Of a DNA stretch of 64,000 nucleotides, positions 22,880 to 31,560 are shown piece by piece. The DNA comes from Isoptericola sp044389085 (GTDB lineage Bacteria > Actinomycetota > Actinomycetes > Actinomycetales > Cellulomonadaceae), in NCBI RefSeq assembly GCF_044389085.1, contig NZ_JBIRXP010000001.1:1089625-1153624 (forward strand), in the 5' to 3' direction. Position numbers and translations under genes: made by a program. The notes below the pieces were generated by a model. That model was not told where the DNA came from and did not search any database. It saw only the letters and a program-made list of their open reading frames with translations. The stretch's first letter is position 1; every line of letters starts with the position of its first letter.

Positions 22880-25672
22880 ATGAGCGCGCATCCGCTGCCC
22901 CATCTGGTCGGCCGCGGGACCGAGCGCGCCGCGCTCGACGACGTGCTCACGAGCCTGCGCGGCGGGAGGTCGGCGGTGCGCGTCGTGCGCGGCGGCGCGG
23001 GCGTCGGCAAGTCCGTCCTGCTGGACTACGTGGCCGCGCAGGCCTCGGGGGTCATCGTGACCCGGGCGCGGGGCGTCGAGGCGGACATGGAGCTGGCCTA
23101 CGCCGGCCTGCAGCAGCTGTGCGGCCCGTTCCTCGGCGAGGTCGGGCGGCTCCCCGCACCCCAGCGCGACGCCCTGGAGGTGGCCTTCGGGACGGTGACC
23201 GGAGAACCGCCCGCCCGCTTCCTCGTCGGCCTGGCGGTGCTCAACCTCCTGACCCGTGCGTCCGAGCCGCGGCCCGTGCTGGTCGTCGTGGACGACGCGC
23301 AGTGGCTGGACCAGGCATCTCTCCTCACGCTCGAGTTCGTCGCCCGGCGTCTCCTGGCCGAGTCCGTCGCGGTGGTGGCCGCGGTGCGTGATCCCGAGGG
23401 GCACGGGGTCCTGGCGGGCCTCGCCGAGCTGCACGTCGAAGGCCTCGACCCGCGGTCGGCCGGTGAGCTGCTCGACTCCGCCGTCGACGGGCGACTGGAG
23501 GCTCCGGTGCGGGCGCGGCTCGTCGCGGAGACGCACGGGAACCCCCTCGCGCTCCTGGAGCTCTACCGGGGCCGCAAGGCCGCAGAGCTGGCCTACGGGC
23601 TCGATACCGATGCCGCCGGCTCGGTCCCCGATCGTGTCGAGGAAGACTTCGCCCGTCGTCTGGGAGCGCTCCCTTCCCCGACCCGGACCATCCTGCTCGT
23701 CGCCGCGGCCGAGCCAGTGGGCGACACGCGCCTCCTGCTGAGGGCCGCCGAGCACCTGGGCGTCGTCCCCGACGTCGCGCCCGCCAAGGCAGCTGGCCTC
23801 GTCGAGTTTGGGGAGTCCGTCCGGTTCCGCCATCCCCTGGCGCGGTCCGCGGTCTACCGCGCGGCGAGCACCGCGGAACGCCAGGCGGCGCACCGGGCCC
23901 TGGCCGCGGCCACCGATCCCGTGCACGAGCCCGACCGCCGCGCGTGGCATGCCGCGCAGGCATGCGACGGACCGGACGAGGAGGTCGCCGAGGGCCTGGA
24001 GCTGGCCGCGGACCGAGCTCGCCAGCGCGGCGGCATGGCCGCCGAGGCGGTGCTGCTCGAGCGCGCCGCAGCGCTCACGCCGGACGCACGGCGGCGGGGA
24101 CGGCGCGCCCTCGCCGCGGCCGAGGCGCACTTCTCCGCGGCGGCACTCGACCGCGCGACGGAGATGGCGACCCTCGCCGACCTCTGCCCGCTCGACCCGA
24201 CGGACCGCGCGCGGGTGAATCGGCTCCGCGCTCGCGTCCTCTTCGCACGCAGCCGCAGCGACGAGGCTGCTCCCCTGCTGCTGGAGGCCGCCGCCGGCCT
24301 CGCGTCAGCCGGCTCGCCCCTTGCCCGGGAGACCTACCTCGAGGCGATCAGCGCGGCGGTGTTCTCCGGTCGCGTCCACGGGCCCGCCGGGGTCGCGGCA
24401 GCGGCGCGCTCGGCTCGTGGCCTCGAGGCACGGCTGCCCGGAGCGAGTCCCTCGGACGCCCTGCTCGACGCGATCGCGACTCTCCTCGACGAGGGCACGG
24501 AGCGGGGGGTCGGCGCGATCCGGGCAGCCTTCGCGCCGTTCGCACAGGAGGTGCTGGACGACCACGGAGCCGCTGCCCGGTGGCTCCTGCTGGCACCGGT
24601 CGCGATGGAGGCGTTCTTCCACCACGCGTGGGACTTCGCCGCGTGGGACCTGATCTCGGCACGCGCGGTGCGCCTGGCCCGGGACGCGGGGGCCCTGGGC
24701 GTGCTCCCGCCGTCACTCGTGTACACCGCGGGCGTCGACGTGTTCCACGGCGACTTCGCGGGAGCGGCCCGGAAGATCGACGAGGCCGACACGATCGCCG
24801 CCGCCACCGGCAACGCCCCGTTCGCCTACGCGTCCCTCGTCCTGACGGCGTGGCGCGGCGAGGAGGCGGCAGCCGTCACGCTCTTCGACGACGCGCTCGC
24901 GCGAGCCACCGAGGGAGGCGAGGTGTCACTGCTCGCCGTCACCGGATATGTCCAGGGCGTGCTCTACAACGGGCTGGCGCGGTACGACCGGGCCCTCGCC
25001 GCGTCGCGCACCGTGATCGACCACGACGGGTTCAACTTCGTCGGGCTGGCACTGGTCGAGCACGTCGAGGCGGCCGTGCGCTGCGGCGAGCCTGACCAGG
25101 CTGCGGCCGCATTCGCCCGCCTGGACGCGCTGATCGGCGTGGCCGACACCGGATGGGCGCAGGGGCTGAGGGCGCGGTGCTCGGCGCTGCTGAGCACGGG
25201 CGGCGAGGCCGACGCGCTGTACCGCGCGGCCATCGAGCACCTCGACGGGGACGGGGTGACCGCAGAGGTCGCCCGCACCCATCTGCTCTACGGGGAGTGG
25301 CTGCGCCGGGAGGGCCGGCGGGCCGCCGCGCGGGAGCACCTGCGCAGAGCCCACGAACTGTTCGCCGCGATGCCCGCCGTCGCCTTCGCAGAGCGGGCCC
25401 GACGAGAGCTGCTCGCCACGGGCGCCCGGGTCCGAGCGCGTGACGCGACGGAGACGGCGCAGCTCACCGCGCAGGAGGCCCAGATCGCGACGCTGGCAGC
25501 GGACGGGATGACGAACCCGAAGATCGGGTCGGAGCTGTTCCTCAGCCCGCACACGGTCGAGTGGCACCTCCGCAAGGTGTACACGAAGCTCGGCATCTCC
25601 TCGCGACGCGAGCTCTCGCGGGCCTTGGGGCGCCTCGGCGCAACGGCCGGCGGCGCGTCCTCTCCCGTGTGA
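22880..25672 (+). CDS. large LuxR-family ATP-binding regulator (LAL type)
   Basis: 930 residues from the ATG at 22880. The N-terminal AAA/STAND ATPase has Walker A GGAGVGKS (residues 38-45) and Walker B LVVVDDAQWLD (about 134-144). A long central TPR-like helical region follows. A C-terminal LuxR helix-turn-helix is at about 862-916 (LTAQEAQIATLAADGMTN, then SPHTVEWHLRKVYTKLGI). Such regulators activate transcription on binding an inducer and ATP. It is divergent from the flavoprotein gene (125-base gap) and upstream of an ECF sigma gene. The target genes are unknown. Confidence 0.9.
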   Translation: MSAHPLPHLVGRGTERAALDDVLTSLRGGRSAVRVVRGGAGVGKSVLLDYVAAQASGVIVTRARGVEADMELAYAGLQQLCGPFLGEVGRLPAPQRDALEVAFGTVTGEPPARFLVGLAVLNLLTRASEPRPVLVVVDDAQWLDQASLLTLEFVARRLLAESVAVVAAVRDPEGHGVLAGLAELHVEGLDPRSAGELLDSAVDGRLEAPVRARLVAETHGNPLALLELYRGRKAAELAYGLDTDAAGSVPDRVEEDFARRLGALPSPTRTILLVAAAEPVGDTRLLLRAAEHLGVVPDVAPAKAAGLVEFGESVRFRHPLARSAVYRAASTAERQAAHRALAAATDPVHEPDRRAWHAAQACDGPDEEVAEGLELAADRARQRGGMAAEAVLLERAAALTPDARRRGRRALAAAEAHFSAAALDRATEMATLADLCPLDPTDRARVNRLRARVLFARSRSDEAAPLLLEAAAGLASAGSPLARETYLEAISAAVFSGRVHGPAGVAAAARSARGLEARLPGASPSDALLDAIATLLDEGTERGVGAIRAAFAPFAQEVLDDHGAAARWLLLAPVAMEAFFHHAWDFAAWDLISARAVRLARDAGALGVLPPSLVYTAGVDVFHGDFAGAARKIDEADTIAAATGNAPFAYASLVLTAWRGEEAAAVTLFDDALARATEGGEVSLLAVTGYVQGVLYNGLARYDRALAASRTVIDHDGFNFVGLALVEHVEAAVRCGEPDQAAAAFARLDALIGVADTGWAQGLRARCSALLSTGGEADALYRAAIEHLDGDGVTAEVARTHLLYGEWLRREGRRAAAREHLRRAHELFAAMPAVAFAERARRELLATGARVRARDATETAQLTAQEAQIATLAADGMTNPKIGSELFLSPHTVEWHLRKVYTKLGISSRRELSRALGRLGATAGGASSPV

Positions 25673-25700
25673 GCACGGCTCCTCGCAGCCTCCGGCGCCC

Positions 25701-25730
25701 CCACGCACCACCACGCACCACCACGCACCG
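25701..25730. repeat. three copies of a 10-bp repeat
   Basis: CCACGCACCA occurs three times in tandem, the last copy ending in G. It lies between the LuxR regulator stop and the sigma factor start. Its role is unknown; it could be a slippage product. Confidence 0.7.
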
Positions 25731-25820
25731 GACCACGGGACTGCGTGGCGCGGCCGGCCCCGGTGCGGCCGAAGGGTGGGTTTGTCGCCCTCCCGGGCGG
25801 CCCGGACCGGAGGAGCCTCC

Positions 25821-26510
25821 ATGGACACGTCGACGACCGAGCCCGTATGCACGATCGACACGGCCGGGGCGCGGCGCCCCCTCGACGACGACCTGGAGCG
25901 CGCAGGCGCGTTCTTCACCTCACAGCGCGCGCGCCTGTTCCGGATCGCCTGCCGCGTGACCGGCGGCGACGCCTTCAGCGCGGAGGATGTCGTCCAGGAG
26001 GCCTGGCTGCGGTGGCAGCGTACCGAGCGGGCCGAGGTGCGGAACCCCGAGGCGTTCCTCACCACGGCGACGACGCGGTTGGCGATCAACGTCGTGCAGT
26101 CGGCCAGCCGCCGCCACGAGCACCCGACGGACGCCCAGGCATCCCGGCCAGAAGGCGGCAGCACCGACCCGGCCGTCCGGGTGGACCAGACCGCCGCGCT
26201 CGCCGAGGCGCTCGGGATGCTCCTGTCCCGGCTGTCGGGCGGCGAGCTGGCCGCCTACCTGCTGCGGAAGATCTTCGACTACCCCTACGACGAGATCGCG
26301 CGCCTCCTGCGTACGAGCGTCGTCAACGCCCGGCAGCTCGTCCGCAGGGCGACACCTCGGGTCACGCACGGCCCGACCCGGACGCTCGTCGAGGCCGCGG
26401 ACCACCGGCACCTCGTGAACGCGTTCCTCGCCGCGGCTCGGGAGGGCGAGGTCGGCCCCCTCGAGCGCCTCCTGGTGCTCCGGGGATCCCGGTCGGCGAT
26501 GCCGGCGTAG
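25821..26510 (+). CDS. ECF sigma factor, short ECF41/SigJ-like
   Basis: 229 residues from the ATG at 25821 with GGAGGAG upstream. Sigma region 2 covers about residues 30-100 (RLFRIACRVTGGDAFSAEDVVQEAWLRWQ). Region 4 covers about 130-185 (YDEIARLLRTSVVNARQLVRRA). The next ~25 residues (HRHLVNAFLAAAREGEVGPLERLLV) are exactly the start of the SnoaL-like domain of ECF41 factors. The frame stops there, so about 90 residues of the usual regulatory domain are missing. I could not restore it by a simple frameshift. It follows the LuxR regulator; the promoters it reads are unknown. Confidence 0.82.
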   Translation: MDTSTTEPVCTIDTAGARRPLDDDLERAGAFFTSQRARLFRIACRVTGGDAFSAEDVVQEAWLRWQRTERAEVRNPEAFLTTATTRLAINVVQSASRRHEHPTDAQASRPEGGSTDPAVRVDQTAALAEALGMLLSRLSGGELAAYLLRKIFDYPYDEIARLLRTSVVNARQLVRRATPRVTHGPTRTLVEAADHRHLVNAFLAAAREGEVGPLERLLVLRGSRSAMPA

Positions 26511-26714
26511 CCACACGCCGACTGCCCGCCCCGCGGCACGTGTCACAGACGGTGCCGGAGCGCGGTCGGACGGGCGACAGGCAGCGGGTCGAGTCGCAGG
26601 TAAGGACGAGACTCACCGGGTTTCACCGGGGCGGCCAGCGCGTCGCCACGCCGGAAGCAGAGAGCGACTGGACCCCCTCGTCACCCCTGCCTGTCGCGCT
26701 CCCGAGCGGGCTCG

Positions 26715-27455
26715 TCAGCGCACCTGCTCCGTCGGGCGCACCAGGATCTCGTTGAGCGAGACGTGCGGCGGGCGTGTCACCGCGAAGAGGACGGTCTCGG
26801 CGACGTCGTACGGGTCCAGCACCCGGATCTCGCCGGCCATACGCGCAGCCAGAGCCCGCATCGCGGGGTCGGAGAGGTGTTCGGAGAGCTCCGTGTCGAC
26901 CATGCCGGGCTCGACCATGACCACGCGGACACCCTGCGGCGCGACCTCCTGCCGCAGCGCCTCGGAGAATGCGTTGACGCCGTGCTTGGTGGCCGCGTAG
27001 ACGCCCGAGCCGGCCGAGGAGACCCGACCCGACGTCGAGGACGTCTGCACGAGGGTCCCCCTGCTGGCCACGAGGTGTGGCAACGCGGCGTGCGAGACGT
27101 GCAGGGTGCCCAACAGGTTCGTGCGCACCATGCGCTCCCACTCGGCGGGATCCGAGTCCTGCACCGTGGCGGAGAGCATCACACCGGCGTTGTTGACGAC
27201 GACGTCGAGCCCCCCGAGGATCTCGGCTGCCGCTGCGACCCCGGACCGCGCGGACGCCTCGTCGGCGACGTCGAGCAGCATCGGGGTCACGGCCCGGGCG
27301 GGTCCGGCGGCGCGCGCCGTCACCTCGTCGAGCCGGTCGGAGCGTCGGCCGGCGGCCACGACTCTCGCGCCGGCGCCCGCGAACGCCTCGGTGATCGCGG
27401 CTCCGATCCCCGACGACGCCCCGACGACCAGTGCCCGGCGACCTGTCATGTCCAT
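26715..27455 (-). CDS. short-chain dehydrogenase/reductase
   Basis: 246 residues. Classical SDR with cofactor motif G12-ASS-GIG18, NNAG at 88-91, catalytic Ser140, Tyr153 and Lys157 (YAATK). The GRR after the second strand suggests NADP preference. The C-terminus ends LNEILVRPTEQ as in the serine 3-dehydrogenase / YdfG-like group. It is cytosolic and its substrate is unknown. It is divergent from a TetR gene, with two identical-arm operators between them, so it is the probable regulated target. Confidence 0.9.
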   Translation of the reverse strand: MDMTGRRALVVGASSGIGAAITEAFAGAGARVVAAGRRSDRLDEVTARAAGPARAVTPMLLDVADEASARSGVAAAAEILGGLDVVVNNAGVMLSATVQDSDPAEWERMVRTNLLGTLHVSHAALPHLVASRGTLVQTSSTSGRVSSAGSGVYAATKHGVNAFSEALRQEVAPQGVRVVMVEPGMVDTELSEHLSDPAMRALAARMAGEIRVLDPYDVAETVLFAVTRPPHVSLNEILVRPTEQVR

Positions 27456-27479
27456 GTCGTGCTCCTTCGACGTTTCAAG

Positions 27480-27495
27480 ATGACCAACCGGTCAT
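27480..27495. promoter_or_regulatory. TetR-type operator, copy 1
   Basis: ATGACC-AACC-GGTCAT is a perfect inverted repeat with a 4-base centre. A second copy with the same arms lies 38 bases downstream. Both sit in the divergent SDR/TetR intergenic region. Confidence 0.8.
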
Positions 27496-27517
27496 GTTGT
27501 CGACGCTAGCATGAAAG

Positions 27518-27533
27518 ATGACCCTTGGGTCAT
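27518..27533. promoter_or_regulatory. TetR-type operator, copy 2
   Basis: ATGACC-CTTG-GGTCAT carries the same 6-base arms as copy 1. It lies 36 bases before the TetR start codon. The 38-base centre-to-centre spacing is between three and four helical turns. Confidence 0.8.
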
Positions 27534-27569
27534 GTTCGTGCTAGCGTCCGACCGACGGAGGGGGTGGGC

Positions 27570-28136
27570 ATGCGTGCGGACGCCATGCGCAACCGCGAGG
27601 CGCTCGTGTCGGCCGCGGCGGCCGTGCTGGCCGACTCGGGCCTCGACGCCTCGGTCGCGGAGATCGCTGCGAGCGCGGGAGTCGCCAAGGGCACCGTGTT
27701 CCGGCACTTCGCGTCCAAGGAGGAGCTCGTGACGACCGTCGTCGCCCGGCTCGTGGAAGGGCTGGCCGAGCGGGCCGAAGAGCTGCTGGCGATGTCCGAC
27801 CCGATGGCCGCGCTGAGCGAGTTCGTCGCCGCCGGGACGGAGCTGCAGGCGAGCGACCGGGCCTTCTGCCAGATGGCGGCCTCGGCCGAGCTGACCGCCC
27901 CGGGCCTGGCCGAGCGACGCGAGCGCCTCGAGGAGATCGCCGACCTCCTCGCCCGGCGCGCGCAGGACGCCGGACTAGTTCGTCCCGGACTGACCGGCCG
28001 GGACGTGGTCGGCCTCATGACGGCCGCCTACCAGGGTGCCTGCGCGACAGGGGACCCGGGGCGCTGGCCCTGGTTCCACGCGGTCATGGTCGAGGGGCTC
28101 CGCACGACCGATCATGGACCCCACGAGTCGCCATAG
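27570..28136 (+). CDS. TetR-family transcriptional regulator
   Basis: 188 residues from the ATG at 27570, which has a GGAGGGGG site; the longer frame from 27525 begins inside the operator region. The helix-turn-helix spans roughly residues 8-50 (NREALVSAAAAVLADSG, then VAKGTVFRHFASKEEL). The C-terminal half resembles the SbtR-like group (ASAELTAPGLAERRERL). It is divergent from the SDR gene. The two ATGACC-N4-GGTCAT palindromes between them are the likely sites, giving autorepression and SDR repression. Confidence 0.88.
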   Translation: MRADAMRNREALVSAAAAVLADSGLDASVAEIAASAGVAKGTVFRHFASKEELVTTVVARLVEGLAERAEELLAMSDPMAALSEFVAAGTELQASDRAFCQMAASAELTAPGLAERRERLEEIADLLARRAQDAGLVRPGLTGRDVVGLMTAAYQGACATGDPGRWPWFHAVMVEGLRTTDHGPHESP

Positions 28137-28633
28137 GGGCATGCCGCAGAGCAGGGGCCGTTTCGACTCTCGTAGGCGATCGTGGGTCCGAGGCATCCTT
28201 CGAACCCCTCTGACCGATCGAGTCGGCCAGTCAAGCTGTCAATGACTCCGGGGACAGGAATCCTCGGGGACGGCGGCACCGAAGGTGACTCGCATCGACC
28301 CGCACGAGGGCCGACACTGTCGCAGGCCGAAGCAGCGGACGACGACGGCCGCGCGGGCGCGACTTTGACCAGCAACACCGTCGCCTGGGTACCTCGTAGC
28401 CAGCCCCGTGGAGAGGTGGGAGTTGGTCCGTCCCGACACTTCCGCTGGGCAGGTTGCATCGATCCCTGCAGCAGCCGTGCCAGGCACACCGCTGCAAGCA
28501 TCCTGGACCGCCCGTCAACCCCTTCCGGAACAAGCCCTGGCGCCCGCACGCGAGTACGGCACTGTCCGGGATATGACGCAGGGGTGTGAACCACCCCACT
28601 CGCCCGAGGCTTACGCGACCATCGAGCAACTGT
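28137..28633. other. 500-base gap without a supported gene
   Basis: The composition is visibly less GC-rich than the flanks. Several overlapping open frames exist on both strands, none with a ribosome-binding site or a recognisable domain. The most protein-like is a plus-strand frame 28408-28653 (81 codons, GTG start) that runs into the IdeR-like box. I see no tRNA, repeat or mobile element. It may be decayed DNA. Confidence 0.4.
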
Positions 28634-28652
28634 TTAGGGTTGCCTTGCCTTA
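28634..28652 (+). promoter_or_regulatory. IdeR/DtxR-type iron box
   Basis: TTAGGGTTGCCTTGCCTTA matches the 19-bp consensus TTAGGTTAGGCTAACCTAA at 13 positions. It overlaps a possible -35 (TTGCCT, 28640-28645) and lies 42 bases before the hmuT start. Location upstream of haem-uptake genes supports iron-dependent repression. Confidence 0.65.
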
Positions 28653-28694
28653 GTCGCCGCCGAGATTGTTTCGGCCTGTCCACCAGGAGCCGCA

Positions 28695-29747
28695 GTGCGC
28701 ACCCGGTCCCGCCTCGTCCCGTCCCTCGCCGTCGCCGCGCTGGCGCTCGGCCTCGCCGCCTGCTCGTCGGACGACGCCGACACCTCCGAGGCCGCGCCCG
28801 ACGCCTCCGCCTCGGCCGACGTCGCCGCGGGCGCTCCGGCCCCGGAGAACCTGCCCGAGGGCTGGACCTTCGCCGCCGGGTCGGACGTGCCGTCGGTCGA
28901 GGCCGAGCCCGCGCTGCCCGTGGACGTGGTGGACAGCACGGGCACGGAGGTCACCGTGACCGACGCGAGCAAGATCATCGTGGGCGGCGACGACGTCGCG
29001 GAGATCCTCGGCGGCCTGGGCCTCGCCGACCTCGTGTACGCAGCCCCGACCAACAGCGCGTCGGAGATCTCCCTCGCCGCGCCGGAGCAGTACGAGTTCA
29101 GCCAGGAGACCGGCACCGAGGGCCTGCTCTCGCTCGACGGCACCCTGTTCATCGGCAACAACACCGCCCGTCACGGCGACGTCGCGGAGCAGTTCCGCAA
29201 GGCCGGCGTGGACGCCGTCGTCGTCGACGACCAGCAGAGCACCGGCGACAAGATCCGTGCCGTCGCGTCCTACCTCGGCGTCGACGAGGCGGGTGAGGAG
29301 CTCGCCGCGGACGTCGACGCCCAGCTCGCCGAGGCGTCCGAGACGGCCGCCGACCTCGGCGACCTGCGCGTGCTCCAGGTGACGTCGTCCGGCGCGGGCG
29401 GCGCGAACGCCGTCGTCGGCACGGGCACCGCCGGGGCCGACGTCGCCGAGGCGCTGGGCGTGACCAGCGTGGGCGTCGAGGCGAAGCTGCGCGGGTTCTC
29501 GCGCGACTACAGCGACGAGGGCCTGCTGAGCACCGAGCCCGACGTGCTGCTGCTCGGCACCGCCGACCTCGAGGAGTGGGGCGGGCTCGAGGGCTTCGCC
29601 GCCGCCTTCCCGACGCTGCTCGACACCCCCGCCGGCCAGGCGAACCGCGTGATCGTCATGCCGGACGACCAGATCAAGGTGAGCGGCCCGGCCTCCGGCG
29701 CCGGTGCACTCGCCCTCGCGCAGGCGCTCGCCGAGACCGCGGAGTGA
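28695..29747 (+). CDS. hmuT: hemin ABC transporter substrate-binding lipoprotein
   Basis: 350 residues from a GTG with AGGAG upstream. The lipoprotein signal ends in LGLAAC. The cluster A-II fold is seen in DASKIIVGGDDVAEILGGLG, SLDGTLFIGNNTARH and the long central helix. It binds haem outside the membrane and passes it to the permease. The stop overlaps the permease start (GTGA). An iron box lies upstream. The haem assignment rests on the HmuT-like N-terminal segments and gene order; a siderophore ligand is the alternative. Confidence 0.87.
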   Translation: MRTRSRLVPSLAVAALALGLAACSSDDADTSEAAPDASASADVAAGAPAPENLPEGWTFAAGSDVPSVEAEPALPVDVVDSTGTEVTVTDASKIIVGGDDVAEILGGLGLADLVYAAPTNSASEISLAAPEQYEFSQETGTEGLLSLDGTLFIGNNTARHGDVAEQFRKAGVDAVVVDDQQSTGDKIRAVASYLGVDEAGEELAADVDAQLAEASETAADLGDLRVLQVTSSGAGGANAVVGTGTAGADVAEALGVTSVGVEAKLRGFSRDYSDEGLLSTEPDVLLLGTADLEEWGGLEGFAAAFPTLLDTPAGQANRVIVMPDDQIKVSGPASGAGALALAQALAETAE

Positions 29748-30790
29748 GCCGGCGCGACGGCGCCGTCCGCCGGGCGCCACTCGTCGCCGGCGTCGTCGGC
29801 GGCGGCGTGCTGCTGCTCGCCGCCGTCGTGCTCTCGATCGGCATCGGTCCGATCGGGCTCGCGCCGCGCGACGTGCTCGCCGTCGTCGCCCACGAGCTCT
29901 TCGGCGCGGGCGACGGCGGCGATCGCCTCGCCACGACCGTCGTCATGGACCTGCGGATGCCGCGCGTGCTGTTCGGCGCGCTGGCCGGCGCGGCCCTCGC
30001 GGCGTCGGGCGCGGCGCTGCAGAGCCTGTTCAACAACCCGCTCGCCGACCCCGGCGTCATCGGCGTGAGCGGCGGCGCGTCCGCCGGGGCGGTGCTGGCG
30101 ATCGTCGCGCTGCCCGCCGCCGGCTCCACCTGGGCGGTGCCCGCCGCGGCGTTCGCCGGGGGCCTGCTCGCCACCGCCCTGATCTACGCGCTCGCCCGGC
30201 CCGGCCGCGGCACCGGCACGTCCCGGCTGCTGCTGGTGGGCATCGCGGTGGGCGCCGCGTGCGCGTCGGTCACCGGGTTCTGCACCTTCATGGCTGACGA
30301 CGACCAGCTCCGCGACATCGTGTTCTGGCAGATGGGCTCGCTCGCCTCCGTGGACTGGACGGAGCTCGCGATCGGCGCCGTCGTCGTGGTGGCCGGCGTC
30401 GCCGTGCTGGTCGCCATGCACCGGCGCCTCGACATGCTGACCCTCGGCGAGCGGCAGGCCCGCCACCTGGGGCTGGACGTGACGCGGGCCCGGGCGGTGC
30501 TGGTCGTCGTCACCGCGCTGCTCACCGCCGTCACCGTGGCCTTCGCGGGGATCATCGGGTTCGTCGGCCTGGTGGTGCCGCACATCGTGCGGATGGCGTT
30601 CGGGCCCGCGCACCGCGCGCTGATCCCGATGTCCGCGATGGTGGGCGGCCTGCTCATCGTGCTCGCCGACACCGCCGCGCGCACCGTGGCGCCGCCGTCG
30701 GAGGTGCCGATCGGGCTGTTCACCTCGGCGCTCGGCGCGCCGTTCTTCCTGTGGCTCGTGCTGCGCGAGCGGCCGGGGGTGGGATCGTGA
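29744..30790 (+). CDS. hmuU: hemin ABC transporter permease
   Basis: 348 residues from a GTG overlapping the hmuT stop. FecCD-type permease with about ten membrane segments. Signature segments are LRMPRVLFGALAGAALAASG, NPLADPGVIGVSGGA, and GFVGLVVPHIVRM followed by PPSEVPIGLFTSALGAPFF. It forms a homodimeric channel for haem. The stop overlaps the ATPase start. Confidence 0.93.
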   Translation: MSRRDGAVRRAPLVAGVVGGGVLLLAAVVLSIGIGPIGLAPRDVLAVVAHELFGAGDGGDRLATTVVMDLRMPRVLFGALAGAALAASGAALQSLFNNPLADPGVIGVSGGASAGAVLAIVALPAAGSTWAVPAAAFAGGLLATALIYALARPGRGTGTSRLLLVGIAVGAACASVTGFCTFMADDDQLRDIVFWQMGSLASVDWTELAIGAVVVVAGVAVLVAMHRRLDMLTLGERQARHLGLDVTRARAVLVVVTALLTAVTVAFAGIIGFVGLVVPHIVRMAFGPAHRALIPMSAMVGGLLIVLADTAARTVAPPSEVPIGLFTSALGAPFFLWLVLRERPGVGS

Positions 30791-31560
30791 CGGCGGTAGC
30801 GCAGGTCCCCGTCGTCCAGGCGCACGGCGTCGGGTTCCGCGTCGGGGAGCACACCCTGCTCGACGGCGTGGACCTGGAGCTGCACGGCGGCAGCGTCGTG
30901 GCGCTCGTCGGGCCCAACGGCGCGGGCAAGTCCACGATGCTCGGCCTCGTGTCCGGGGACCGGGTGCCGACGTCGGGCCGGCTGCTCGTCGCGGGCCGCG
31001 CTCCCGCCGACTGGAGGGCCGCGGACCTCGCGCGGCAGCGCTCGGTCATGGTGCAGCAGCACGACGTGCGGTTCGCGTTCAGCGTTCGGGAGATCGTCGC
31101 GATGGGCCGCATCCCGCACCGCGCCTCGGACCGGGACGAGTCCGTCGTCGACGCCGCGCTGGCGGACGCCGACCTCGAGGAGCTGGCGGGCCGCGACGCC
31201 ACGACGCTGTCGGGCGGGGAGCTGGCGCGCACGGTCTTCGCGCGCGTGCTGGCGCAGGAGACGCCGCTGGTGCTGCTCGACGAGCCGACCGCCGCGCTCG
31301 ACCTGCGCCATCAGGAGGCGGTGATGCGTACGTCCCGGCGCCTGGCCGACGCGGGCGCGTGCGTCGTCGTCGTGCTGCACGACCTCTCGCTCGCCGCCCG
31401 GTACGCCGACCGCGTCGCCATGTTCCACGGCGGCCGCCTGGTCGCCGACGGCGACCCGCGCGCCGTCATCACCGAGGAGCGCGTCGCCGAGGTCTACGGG
31501 CAGAAGGTCTGCGTGCTCGACCACCCGGTGTCCGGCCTGCCGCTGGTGGTTCCGGTATGA
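30787..31560 (+). CDS. hmuV: hemin ABC transporter ATP-binding protein
   Basis: 257 residues from a GTG overlapping the permease stop (GTGA). Walker A GPNGAGKST, signature LSGGELARTVFAR, Walker B LVLLDEPTAALD and switch His in VVVLHDLSLAARYAD are all present. It energises haem import with HmuU. The stop overlaps the start of the esterase gene (ATGA), so all four genes of the operon are translationally coupled. Confidence 0.93.
   Translation: MTAVAQVPVVQAHGVGFRVGEHTLLDGVDLELHGGSVVALVGPNGAGKSTMLGLVSGDRVPTSGRLLVAGRAPADWRAADLARQRSVMVQQHDVRFAFSVREIVAMGRIPHRASDRDESVVDAALADADLEELAGRDATTLSGGELARTVFARVLAQETPLVLLDEPTAALDLRHQEAVMRTSRRLADAGACVVVVLHDLSLAARYADRVAMFHGGRLVADGDPRAVITEERVAEVYGQKVCVLDHPVSGLPLVVPV

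Noticed and set aside
25701..25730. Tandem repeat considered as a CRISPR array
   Set aside because: Units of 10 bases without spacers; no cas genes in the window.
28195..28225. TTCGAACCCCT resembling a tRNA T-loop
   Set aside because: No acceptor stem, anticodon arm or D-arm could be folded around it on either strand.
28231..28683. 150-codon minus-strand frame before hmuT
   Set aside because: It overlaps the iron box and promoter, has odd Cys/Arg-rich composition and no domain.
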